From an uncultured Prevotella sp. (GTDB taxonomy: Bacteria; Bacteroidota; Bacteroidia; Bacteroidales; Bacteroidaceae), in contig CAAGFF010000270.1 of the NCBI GenBank assembly GCA_900769055.1, forward strand, positions 1 to 29,843: a DNA stretch of 29,843 nucleotides, given 5' to 3'. Shown here piece after piece: positions 23,559 through 29,843 of this stretch. The position numbers and the translations under genes are program-made. The notes beneath the pieces were generated by a model. It saw nothing but the letters and a program-made list of their open reading frames with translations, did not search any database and was not told the DNA's origin. How positions within the stretch are numbered: the stretch's first letter is position 1; the number at the start of each line of letters is the position of its first letter.

Positions 23559-24911
23559 CTATTCAAAATATAAAGGCCAAATTTCTTGAATTCTTCTTGC
23601 AATATTATATGCCAACATAGGTGGCACTGCATTACCGATTACCTTATATGCTCCAGATGGACTGACTGCATATTTTCTAGAAGCAACTTTATGAAACACA
23701 AAAGGATAATCAGGTGGGAAGGTCTGTATTAAAGCACATTCTCGTGGAGTGAGTCTACGCTCTGCTAGTCCGTTGTTCAATTCATCAATATTTCTACCTC
23801 CATGTGCAGCTGATAACCTGCGAAATTCAATATTTCCATGATGTTCTGAGCGAATAGTGGGACCTAACCCATCCATGTTAATCTCTGTCTGGCCTTGACT
23901 TCCGTTGCCAAGGTATTGAGCGCCAGAGTAATTTTGTTGGGCTAAGTCTTCTGAATGTTCTGGCTCGGGCAACTCACCTAATACGTCTCTACAAGTTACA
24001 GGAACTGTAAGGTTATCATTGTTAACATTGAAATTATGGGTCGGTAATGGGTATGGATTATACTCTTGTGGTATATTTTCTTGCTCGAGAGCCTCTATTG
24101 CGTGAGGTGTTAAAGCAGAACGTTTAATTCCGATAAAAAATACACGCTCACGTGTTTCGGGTACTCCGTAATTACCTGCATGTAAAACTTGTGGATCAAG
24201 AACAATATAGTCATTCCCATTCGCTGTTGAGAAATCACGCTGAATGATTTCCTTGACATCACCAAGGCTAACCAACCCCTTGACATTCTCAGCAATAAAC
24301 ATTTTGGGCTGAACAATATCTATGACTTGTTTCATCCATATATATAATTTGCCTCTCGTTTCTTCAGACGGTACATCATCTAGTTTCTTCTCTCCATTAT
24401 GCGACACCATAGAATTAAACCCTCTTCTTTTACCTGCAACACTGAAGTCCTGACATGGGAATCCCCCTGTTACAATATCAATGTTATGTGGAAATACATT
24501 ATTTCCATCTTTTTGAAGTTTGACCAAATCAACAATACTTTCTAGATGGTATATTTCAGGGTTAACATGATAACGCGACATATAGTTCAACCAAGTCAAA
24601 CGCGCTTCCTCTAAAATGTCACATGCAAATACAGTTCTGAAAATGTTGCGAGAAAGCATTACCCAATTATCATTTACTTGATAGTCAATCCATTCTAGAT
24701 GTGTTACAGAATTACGATGACACATAAAACCGCCCTCTAGACCTAAGTCCATTCCACCACATCCTGAGAACAGAGACAATACCCTCAATGTTCCATCCTC
24801 AAGTCGCTCTTCATCGCCATTGTTAAAAAATAAATCAAATTGAGGTTCTGCAACCAAATCTGATTGTTGCTCGATTTCCATCTCTGTATATTTAAGTACT
24901 TTTTTTGCCAT
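23559..24911 (-). CDS. DNA (cytosine-5-)-methyltransferase of a type II restriction-modification system
   Basis: A protein of 450 residues. The C5-methyltransferase motifs run in order: I LRVLSLFSGCGGMDLGLE (SAM binding), IV GGFPCQDFSVAGKRRG with catalytic Cys153, VI FIAENVKG, VIII RERVFFIG, IX RRLTPRECALIQTFPPDYPF, X VIGNAVPPMLA. The region between VIII and IX (about residues 265-365) is the target-recognition part and determines specificity. The spacing and completeness suggest an active enzyme. It is second in the operon, 6 bp after the XRE regulator and 2 bp before the endonuclease. It protects host sites from the partner nuclease. Confidence 0.93.
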   Translation of the reverse strand: MAKKVLKYTEMEIEQQSDLVAEPQFDLFFNNGDEERLEDGTLRVLSLFSGCGGMDLGLEGGFMCHRNSVTHLEWIDYQVNDNWVMLSRNIFRTVFACDILEEARLTWLNYMSRYHVNPEIYHLESIVDLVKLQKDGNNVFPHNIDIVTGGFPCQDFSVAGKRRGFNSMVSHNGEKKLDDVPSEETRGKLYIWMKQVIDIVQPKMFIAENVKGLVSLGDVKEIIQRDFSTANGNDYIVLDPQVLHAGNYGVPETRERVFFIGIKRSALTPHAIEALEQENIPQEYNPYPLPTHNFNVNNDNLTVPVTCRDVLGELPEPEHSEDLAQQNYSGAQYLGNGSQGQTEINMDGLGPTIRSEHHGNIEFRRLSAAHGGRNIDELNNGLAERRLTPRECALIQTFPPDYPFVFHKVASRKYAVSPSGAYKVIGNAVPPMLAYNIARRIQEIWPLYFE

Positions 24912-24917
24912 TGGGAA

Positions 24918-25121
24918 CTAACGTTTAGATGAAACTATCAATTCACGTACATCAATATCTAAGAGTTTTGCAATTCTATCAAGGGTCTGCAAGTCTGGTT
25001 GGATACTGTTGCTACACCATTTGCTTACAGTGCATGGTGTTTTGCCAATCTCTTCAGCAAGCCACTTGCCGGTCTTACCCTTTTCTACAAGGACAACTTT
25101 GATTCTATTTAGATTTGCCAT
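24918..25121 (-). CDS. Small XRE-family regulator of the restriction-modification operon
   Basis: A protein of 67 residues from the ATG at 25121 (MANLNRIKVVLVEKGKTGKW). It is essentially one helix-turn-helix: LAEEIGKTPCTVSKWCSN is the HTH with the recognition helix TPCTVSKW, and the C-terminal helix is LDRIAKLLDIDVRELI. Size, fold and first place in the operon match controller (C) proteins that delay endonuclease synthesis after entry into a new host. A TTG upstream start is rejected because it falls on the -7 box. Operator candidates are the direct repeats just upstream. Confidence 0.88.
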   Translation of the reverse strand: MANLNRIKVVLVEKGKTGKWLAEEIGKTPCTVSKWCSNSIQPDLQTLDRIAKLLDIDVRELIVSSKR

Positions 25122-25148
25122 ATTGCTATAATTGATTATAATTTGATG

Positions 25149-25181
25149 CAAAGTTATCAAAATTCTACGATATAAACGATA
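25149..25181 (-). promoter_or_regulatory. Promoter and candidate operator of the restriction-modification operon
   Basis: The minus-strand -7 box TAACTTTG is at 25149-25156. Upstream, two direct copies of ACGATA (plus-strand 25167-25172 and 25176-25181) lie 9 bp apart, in the -33 region. They are placed where a small HTH controller could bind. There is no consensus -33 TTTG, so activation by the regulator is plausible. Confidence 0.55.
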
Positions 25182-25201
25182 ATTCCGTTAAGAAAATATG
25201 T

Positions 25202-25654
25202 ATGAGCACAATTGCAATCGCTCAAGAAAAAGTAGTTATTAAAGCCGGTACAGTTATTCCTCTTCAAGCTGCCCAAACTGTTAAGGCAGCCGATCTTAAT
25301 GAGGGACAAACTGTTGATTTTGTCACCATTTCTCCTTTGACAATTGACGGGAAGAATGTGTTTGAAAGTGGTACTATCGTAAAAGGTAAGGTTGTAGAGG
25401 CAAGAAAAAGTACCATAGCAGGAACAAAGGGAAGACTTGTCATATCAATCCAGAAGATGACATTGCCTAACGGTTCACCTCTTTTCTTCTCTGATACAAC
25501 CGTGCGTATTTATGGAAAAAACAGAACTCCACTTGCTGTGGTTTTAGGATGTCTTCTAACGCCATTTGTCCTTATTCCAGGCTCAAAAGCACAGATGCCA
25601 CAAGGATATGAGGTTGAGGCGATGGTGGCAAGTAATACGGAATATACATTCTAA
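25202..25654 (+). CDS. Exported protein of unknown function with a probably truncated signal peptide
   Basis: A protein of 150 residues from the first ATG. The mature part resembles a Bacteroidales periplasmic or membrane family: EKVVIKAGTVIPLQAAQTVK, then a KGTxVxGxVxEAxKSxxAGTKGRL-like block (here GTIVKGKVVEARKSTIAGTK), then IYGKNRTPLAVVLG and a hydrophobic stretch CLLTPFVLIPG. In relatives a full signal peptide precedes the first AQEKVV, but here only MSTIAIAQ remains, too short to direct export. In-frame codons before it read KKIC with no start, and the restriction-modification operon promoter lies just upstream. The gene probably lost its 5' end when that operon arrived. Confidence 0.7.
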   Translation: MSTIAIAQEKVVIKAGTVIPLQAAQTVKAADLNEGQTVDFVTISPLTIDGKNVFESGTIVKGKVVEARKSTIAGTKGRLVISIQKMTLPNGSPLFFSDTTVRIYGKNRTPLAVVLGCLLTPFVLIPGSKAQMPQGYEVEAMVASNTEYTF

Positions 25655-25675
25655 CTACGACCATATTTGCCTATC

Positions 25676-25714
25676 ACACTCGCAGGGGGCTTAGGCTTTC
25701 GGCGAGTGTTTTTT
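25676..25714 (+). terminator. Intrinsic terminator of the exported-protein gene
   Basis: An 8-bp stem, ACACTCGC (25676-25683) with GCGAGTGT (25702-25709), encloses an 18-nt loop and is followed by six T. It lies 22 bp after the stop. Confidence 0.8.
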
Positions 25715-25727
25715 ATAAACATACCGT

Positions 25728-25782
25728 TTTCATCCCCATCTACAGGCGACTGATGAAAGTTTATTATTTTCATCTTGCCTGT
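25728..25782 (+). repeat. Alternative hairpins in a 250-bp gap before the DUF4160 operon
   Basis: TTTCATC (25728-25734) and TTTCATC (25768-25774) can each pair with the single GATGAAA (25752-25758). The second option is reinforced by ACAGGC (25742-25747) with GCCTGT (25777-25782). The two folds exclude each other. Downstream, to 25904, the sequence is AT-rich with no clear promoter; TATCTTTA at 25876-25883 is one base off the -7 consensus. Confidence 0.5.
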
Positions 25783-25904
25783 TATCCGTGTAATTATCCC
25801 CGGAAAGTTTGTATAATATTTGTGAAAACACCATTATTATTCTAAAAAAAGAATTATAATATGGATAATTATTATTATCTTTACAGTGAATAAAATAGAT
25901 AATT

Positions 25905-26156
25905 ATGCCAGAGATAGTTAGATTTTATGGTATTGTGATAAAAATGTTTTTCAAGCCCAAAGAACATGAACCATCACATATACATGCAATATACAATGAG
26001 CATGTTGGCTTATTTAATCTTCGTACATGCAAAATGTTTGAGGGTGATTTGCCAAAAATTGCTCAACAGTTGGTTTCCGAATGGTTAGAGATCCATAAGG
26101 AAGAACTTTTGGAAATGTGGGATAAACAAGTAATAACAAAATTGCCACCGCTATGA
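25905..26156 (+). CDS. DUF4160 domain protein
   Basis: A protein of 83 residues. MPEIVRFYGIVIKMFFKPKE and EPSHIHAIYNEHVGLFNLRT are the DUF4160 pattern: PxIxRFxGIxIxMY, then HxPPHxHxxY and a strand. The family is small, mostly beta, often paired with DUF2442 and sometimes with an XRE gene; by that context it is suspected to be part of toxin-antitoxin-like modules. The stop overlaps the next start by 4 bp (ATGA), so the two are translationally coupled. Enzymatic activity is unknown; conserved His residues are present (HEPSHIH). Confidence 0.85.
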   Translation: MPEIVRFYGIVIKMFFKPKEHEPSHIHAIYNEHVGLFNLRTCKMFEGDLPKIAQQLVSEWLEIHKEELLEMWDKQVITKLPPL

Positions 26157-26401
26157 TACCAAGGATTAAGACGCTTGCGGTATTGGATGACTTCCGTCTT
26201 GCCGTTGAGTTTGATGATGGCTATAAAGTCATCTATGATGTAAAGGAAGATATAGAGACGTTGCCATTGTTCCGCCCTTTATCGGAGGTTTTTGGCTTGT
26301 TCGGTCAAGCGCAACTTGACAGTAGCAGGACTTGTGTATATTGGAATGATGAAATAGATCTTGCAAGTGATTGCATTTACGAATACGGAACGGCAGCTTA
26401 A
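26153..26401 (+). CDS. DUF2442 domain protein
   Basis: A protein of 82 residues. The opening MIPRIKTLAVLDDFRLAVEF followed by DDGYKVIYDVKEDI and the late CVYWNDEIDLASDCIYEYG match DUF2442 (Lxxxxx, YxVxFxDG, then WxDxIDLxxDxLYE). A small beta-rich protein of unknown biochemistry. It overlaps the DUF4160 gene by 4 bp and its TAA directly abuts the ATG of the HigA-like gene, so all three are one operon. Confidence 0.85.
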   Translation: MIPRIKTLAVLDDFRLAVEFDDGYKVIYDVKEDIETLPLFRPLSEVFGLFGQAQLDSSRTCVYWNDEIDLASDCIYEYGTAA

Positions 26402-26710
26402 ATGGAAAGAGTTAGAATACCGACGCATCCAGGCGATGTCGTTAAGGAAGAATTGGAAGCGAGGGGAATATCCCAAAAAGAATTCGCCTCGCGTACTGGT
26501 ATCTCATATACAATGCTGAACGAGATACTCAACTGCAAGCGTCCGATTACGAGTGAGATTGCTCTTGTAATAGAGGCAGCTTTGGGTATTAGCCCGGAAT
26601 TGCTCATCAATATGCAAAGCCGGTATAACATGGCTCAGGCAAGAATGAAACCTGCGATAGAATCTAATTTGGAGCATATCCGCAAGGTTTGTGCCTCGTG
26701 GTTGTTATAG
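26402..26710 (+). CDS. HigA-family XRE antitoxin-like regulator
   Basis: A protein of 102 residues. The N-terminus RIPTHPGDVVKEELEARGIS is the HigA/VapI signature (HPGxxLxExLxxxGxS). The helix-turn-helix QKEFASRTGISYTMLNEILN follows, then RPITSEIALVIEAALGISPE. HigA normally binds the HigB RNase and represses the operon. No HigB-like gene is present, so here the partners appear to be DUF4160 and DUF2442. Last position in the operon, after its putative partners, is also the usual HigBA order (toxin first). DNA-binding regulator is a firm call; antitoxin activity is inferred. Confidence 0.85.
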   Translation: MERVRIPTHPGDVVKEELEARGISQKEFASRTGISYTMLNEILNCKRPITSEIALVIEAALGISPELLINMQSRYNMAQARMKPAIESNLEHIRKVCASWLL

Positions 26711-26849
26711 ACCATTTTTGAACAGTTGAACGGGGTACATCCACCGTTCACAACGTTAATCTAAGGGTAATAGGGACAGCTTTCTCTGGCCCACAATGAT
26801 AATCATGGTTGGTTTCAGTCTAATGTCTATGTTTGCTTAAGGGCAAGTG

Positions 26850-26882
26850 AAAGCCCCTGGTGCATCGCGCATCAGGGGCTTT
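26850..26882 (+). terminator. Strong hairpin downstream of the HigA-like gene
   Basis: A 14-bp stem (AAAGCCCCTGGTGC / GCATCAGGGGCTTT, one G-U) with loop ATCGC. It is followed by GCTTTG, a poor T-tract. It lies 140 bp after the stop codon. The intervening 26711-26849 holds only a bulged inverted repeat near 26724-26754 and no gene. Confidence 0.65.
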
Positions 26883-26911
26883 GCTTTGAGTTCTTAAATA
26901 TATGAATTACC

Positions 26912-26938
26912 GCTTTGTCATACACGAAATGACGAAGC
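26912..26938 (-). terminator. Hairpin 3' of the kinase gene
   Basis: A 10-bp stem with one G-U pair (GCTTTGTCAT with ATGACGAAGC) and a 7-nt loop, 46 bp beyond the kinase stop at 26984. Without a T-tract, it is only a possible terminator. Confidence 0.4.
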
Positions 26939-26983
26939 TTGTAGTTCCTTTGATATTATTACTATTGCAATAGAATTTAGTCA

Positions 26984-27811
26984 TTAAGTGATGCCACCCA
27001 GTTTGAGAGTGACCTCATTAGTAAGAGTCCTTATGCCACCGCACCGCAAATCTGGTGTGTTAATCCGAATATCACAGTCAACTACTAAAATGTTTCCTTG
27101 TGGTGTCTTGATAACGTTCTCATCGTGCATATCACTCAAATATAGATGTGGAGTCGCATAAGTCCAATTCTTGGGATTAATGAGTTTAAATCCTAATGAT
27201 TCTACATACCGTTGTATTTCAACCTCCGAAACCAAAGAACCATGAATGAATTGTTGTTGAACGAGAATTTGAAATTCGCCCTCAGTGGTTGCTCCATATC
27301 CAATGACTGTCATCTTTGTAGAAGGAAACAGTGTATTGTGAAGAGTGATACGGTCAAAAGCCAACATAGGAAGCACAAAATAATCGAGCCCTATTCTTTT
27401 TACAATAGATGCTCCATTGTCATAGACATGCGCCTCACCACCTTCGGCAAGTTGGATTCCGAAAATGTTCTCAAATTCTGTATCTACATTGTCTGTCCAG
27501 CATCCAACAGTCCTTGCCCATTGCTCAATCACTATAGCTTGCGCCGCTGCTTGTTGCTGCTCTCTTTTGAAACTGTGTTCTGGCGCAGTGAGTTGATTTG
27601 CTGGAGTTTCTGCTCCCGCGAGTATGGATGCAATGACATGTAAAGTACCTCCAACTGCACAGCCAAACTGTTCGTCTTCTGTGTAGCGTTTGAATAAAAG
27701 TTGTCCATTGATGAATTGTTTTGCATATTCTTCTAATTTATTTAATCCTTCCCTATCGAATCCGTTTCGGATAATTGCTGATATTGAAGTCCAAAATTCC
27801 TTACTTCCCAT
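26984..27811 (-). CDS. Polyvalent-protein-type protein kinase-fold gene
   Basis: A protein of 275 residues. The second half has a kinase-like core: EGGEAHVYDNGASIVKRIGL (Gly-rich region and the VKRI strand), then a hinge-like segment EFQILVQQQFI. The catalytic-loop equivalent is YLSDMHDENVI at about 224-234, with D227, H229 and N232, and VVDCDIRIN gives a metal-binding Asp at 245-247. This matches the Ser/Thr/Tyr-kinase-like domain seen in polyvalent proteins of mobile elements. The first ~110 residues are helical (WTSISAIIRNGFDREGLN). As a stand-alone gene it may be a full polyvalent relative or a domesticated fragment. Substrate unknown. ATG at 27811; promoter about 110 bp upstream. Confidence 0.75.
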   Translation of the reverse strand: MGSKEFWTSISAIIRNGFDREGLNKLEEYAKQFINGQLLFKRYTEDEQFGCAVGGTLHVIASILAGAETPANQLTAPEHSFKREQQQAAAQAIVIEQWARTVGCWTDNVDTEFENIFGIQLAEGGEAHVYDNGASIVKRIGLDYFVLPMLAFDRITLHNTLFPSTKMTVIGYGATTEGEFQILVQQQFIHGSLVSEVEIQRYVESLGFKLINPKNWTYATPHLYLSDMHDENVIKTPQGNILVVDCDIRINTPDLRCGGIRTLTNEVTLKLGGIT

Positions 27812-27920
27812 AATTTTTCACCATACAAAATATGAGTATGTACTCTTATACCATCATTTATTAATAATGCTGTCTATGATATATTCATTGCTTGCCATCT
27901 TTTAATCGTGTTTACAGCTG

Positions 27921-27951
27921 CAAATATACACATTAATCCCGACATGGCAAA
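27921..27951 (-). promoter_or_regulatory. Promoter of the kinase gene
   Basis: On the minus strand, TTTG (27948-27951), a 19-bp spacer, then TATATTTG (27921-27928). The predicted transcript has a leader of roughly 100 nt before the ATG at 27811. It shares extended identity with the promoter at 21799-21829. Confidence 0.78.
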
Positions 27952-27990
27952 GGGAAAATGGCAAATAACAAATCATTATTTTGGAAAAAC

Positions 27991-28042
27991 CACAAAGCAG
28001 GCACCGTCCACAACGATAATTGTGAATGGTGCCTGCTTTGTG
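27991..28042 (-). terminator. Terminator of maeB
   Basis: A perfect 15-bp stem (CACAAAGCAGGCACC / GGTGCCTGCTTTGTG) with an inner 5-bp stem (CACAA/TTGTG). On the minus strand it is followed by GGTTTTTCC, so it ends the leftward maeB transcript about 53 bp after its stop. It also separates maeB from the accessory island. Confidence 0.85.
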
Positions 28043-28094
28043 TTTAGTGATGCCTATGTTATCTCGACAAGGATAATGCATTATGCACCCAGCA

Positions 28095-29843
28095 TTATTT
28101 CTTTCCCTGCTTGATTTTCTCCACGTATGCATCGATGGTGGCTATGGCCGTGATATTGACAATATCGCGGACGGAGCTTTCGGAGTCGGTGAAGTGGATA
28201 GGCTTGTTCAGTCCCATCTGCACAGGGCCGATAATCTCCACGTCGTTGGAGAGCATCTGCAACAGCTTATATGCCGAACGGGCACTGGTAAGGTTGGGGA
28301 ACACCAGGGTGTTGACATCCTTGCCCACCAGCTTCGAGAACGGATATTTCTGGTCTCTCAGCTCACGGTTGAGCGCATAGCCAATCTGCATCTCTCCGTC
28401 AATGAACAATTCTGGCATTTCGTCCTGCACACGCTTCACGGCGTTCTTCACCTTCAATGACCCAGGTGCCGTATCGGAGCCGAAGTTGGAGTAGCTAATC
28501 ATGGCAATGTTTGGAGTCTCGTTGAAGAACTTCACCGTTCTTGCTGCAAGCTTGGCAATGTCTACGAGGTCATCGGTGTTCGGGTCACCATTGACGAGCG
28601 TATCGGCAAGATACAGCACGCCCTTCGGACTGTTGATGATGTGCATGGTGCCGAAAGTGGAGTTCTCATCACGTATGCCGACAACCTCCTTTGCCACCTT
28701 GATGGTATTCGAGTACTTGGTGTATAGACCGGTTATGAAAGCATCGGCATCGCCCGTCTCGACCATCATCATACCGAAGTAGTTGCGCTCATACATCTTG
28801 TCGTACGCCTCCTGGAATGTATATCCGTCGCGTGCCCTCTTCTCTGCCAGGTGCTTGGCGTATGTAGCACGCCTTCCCTGCTCCTGGTCGGCACGCATGT
28901 CTATAAGCTCAATGCCAGTAAGGTCGAGCTTCAGACGTGTTGCCATACGGCGCAGACGGTCAGGATTACCGAGAAGCACTGGATGGCAGATGCCCTCCAT
29001 CTTTGCCTGCACGGCAGCCTTCATCATGGTGTTGTGCTCACCCTCGGCGAACACCACCCTCTGTGGATGCTCTGCGGCAGTGGCATGTATATATCGTGTG
29101 AGCTTCGTCTCCTGTCCGAGCAGCTGTCTGAGGTTCTGCTTGTAGGCATCCCAGTCCGTGATTGGCGAACGCGCTACCCCACTCTCCATGGCTGCCTTGG
29201 CAACAGCTGCGCTCACCTCGGTGATAAGCCTTGGGTCTACGGGTTTCGGGATGAAATACCTTGGACCGAACGTAAGGTCGTTGACATGGTAAACCTCATT
29301 CACCACATCGGGCACAGGCTGCTTGGCCAGGTCGGCAATGGCATGTACGGCAGCGAGCTTCATCTCCTCGTTGATGCTGCGAGCATGAACGTCGAGAGCT
29401 CCACGGAATATGTATGGGAAGCCAATGACATTGTTAATCTGGTTTGGATAGTCAGAGCGTCCCGTAGACATGAGCACGTCGGGACGACTTGCCATGGCAT
29501 CCTCGTAGCTAATCTCCGGCACGGGATTGGCAAGAGCAAACACTATCGGGGTTGGAGCCATCGAGCGCACCATGTCCTGAGTGAGCACGTTACCCTTGGA
29601 CAGTCCCACGAAGACATCGGCATCACGCACAGCCTCCTCAAGGGTATGTATGTCACGGCGGTCGGTAGCGAAGAGTGCCTTCTGCGGGGTCAGCTTCTCG
29701 CGGTCTGACGTAATGACGCCCTTGGAGTCGAGCATCACGATGTTCTCCGTCTTTGCACCGATGGCCACATACAGCTTGGTACAGGAGATGGCTGCTGCAC
29801 CGGCACCGTTGACAACGATGCGCACCTTCGAGATATCCTTTCC
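28095..29843 (-). CDS. maeB: NADP-dependent malic enzyme, MaeB type (N-terminus off the right edge)
   Basis: About 582 residues are visible; the frame is open to the right edge, so the start is outside the window. MaeB oxidatively decarboxylates malate to pyruvate with NADP. The malic-enzyme NAD(P)-binding domain is first: RIVVNGAGAAAISCTKLY (Rossmann GxGxxA), then DVFVGLSKGNVLTQDMV and VFALANPVPEISYEDA. A phosphotransacetylase-like domain follows from about 29060 to the end (RVVFAEGEHNTMMKAAVQAK ... GPVQMGLNKPIHFT). This two-domain layout is specific to the MaeB family, in which the C-terminal domain is regulatory, binding acetyl-CoA. The stop is at 28095. Identification is firm. Confidence 0.94.
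   Translation of the reverse strand, partial: GKDISKVRIVVNGAGAAAISCTKLYVAIGAKTENIVMLDSKGVITSDREKLTPQKALFATDRRDIHTLEEAVRDADVFVGLSKGNVLTQDMVRSMAPTPIVFALANPVPEISYEDAMASRPDVLMSTGRSDYPNQINNVIGFPYIFRGALDVHARSINEEMKLAAVHAIADLAKQPVPDVVNEVYHVNDLTFGPRYFIPKPVDPRLITEVSAAVAKAAMESGVARSPITDWDAYKQNLRQLLGQETKLTRYIHATAAEHPQRVVFAEGEHNTMMKAAVQAKMEGICHPVLLGNPDRLRRMATRLKLDLTGIELIDMRADQEQGRRATYAKHLAEKRARDGYTFQEAYDKMYERNYFGMMMVETGDADAFITGLYTKYSNTIKVAKEVVGIRDENSTFGTMHIINSPKGVLYLADTLVNGDPNTDDLVDIAKLAARTVKFFNETPNIAMISYSNFGSDTAPGSLKVKNAVKRVQDEMPELFIDGEMQIGYALNRELRDQKYPFSKLVGKDVNTLVFPNLTSARSAYKLLQMLSNDVEIIGPVQMGLNKPIHFTDSESSVRDIVNITAIATIDAYVEKIKQGKK

Noticed and set aside
26902..26973. A 23-residue hydrophobic ORF (MNYRFVIHEMTKLVVPLILL...)
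   Set aside because: It overlaps a hairpin, has no Shine-Dalgarno or promoter, and may be chance; a type I toxin-like peptide cannot be excluded.
27908..28114. A plus-strand ORF over the kinase promoter and the maeB terminator
   Set aside because: It consists of translated promoter and hairpin sequence, so it is not a gene.

Overview
The window looks like a chromosomal segment of a Bacteroidota bacterium, most likely Prevotella or a close relative. The protein families point that way (DUF5687 permease, fused FeoA-FeoB, Bacteroidales-type Crp/Fnr regulator, MaeB-type malic enzyme, DUF3791/DUF3990 genes). So do the promoters, which mostly fit the Bacteroidota pattern TTTG-N19/20-TAnnTTTG. Shine-Dalgarno sequences are mostly absent. 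No rRNA, tRNA, CRISPR array, transposase or integrase was seen.

Positions 1-19.7 kb are ordinary, dense core chromosome. A YhcH-family gene (cut by the left edge) and a signal-peptide MORN-repeat protein run leftward. kdsB (Kdo activation for LPS) runs rightward and overlaps tilS tail to tail. The leftward operon is 3'-5' exonuclease, rlmI, tilS (RNA processing and modification). A rightward run follows: ftsK, a LolA-like carrier and a DUF5687 permease, then feoAB (ferrous iron uptake) with its own promoter. Next come a tandem pair of paralogous acyl-CoA synthetases, a small lipoprotein gene (leftward), lepA and a Crp/Fnr regulator.

Positions 19.7-28.0 kb are an AT-richer accessory island between that core block and maeB at the right edge. 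In order it holds: a decayed DUF4062 gene; a striking array of four 12-bp palindromes spaced exactly 22 bp apart; a tiny Thr/Asp/Val-rich lipoprotein gene; a leftward DUF3791-DUF3990-DUF3791 operon that looks like a toxin-antitoxin system; a highly structured leader upstream of a truncated EcoRI-type adenine methyltransferase; a complete type II restriction-modification operon (XRE regulator, C5-cytosine methyltransferase, PD-(D/E)XK endonuclease); a 5'-truncated exported-protein gene; a DUF4160-DUF2442-HigA-like operon; and a polyvalent-protein-type kinase gene.

The island reads as a turnover hotspot for defence and addiction modules: complete modules lie between fragments of older ones. The restriction-modification operon is flanked on both sides by broken genes, which suggests it replaced what was there. 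The strongest candidates for something undescribed are the 22-bp palindrome array, the structured leader at 21991-22247 and the three-gene DUF3791/DUF3990 operon. All functional statements come from reading motifs by eye; no database search was run.
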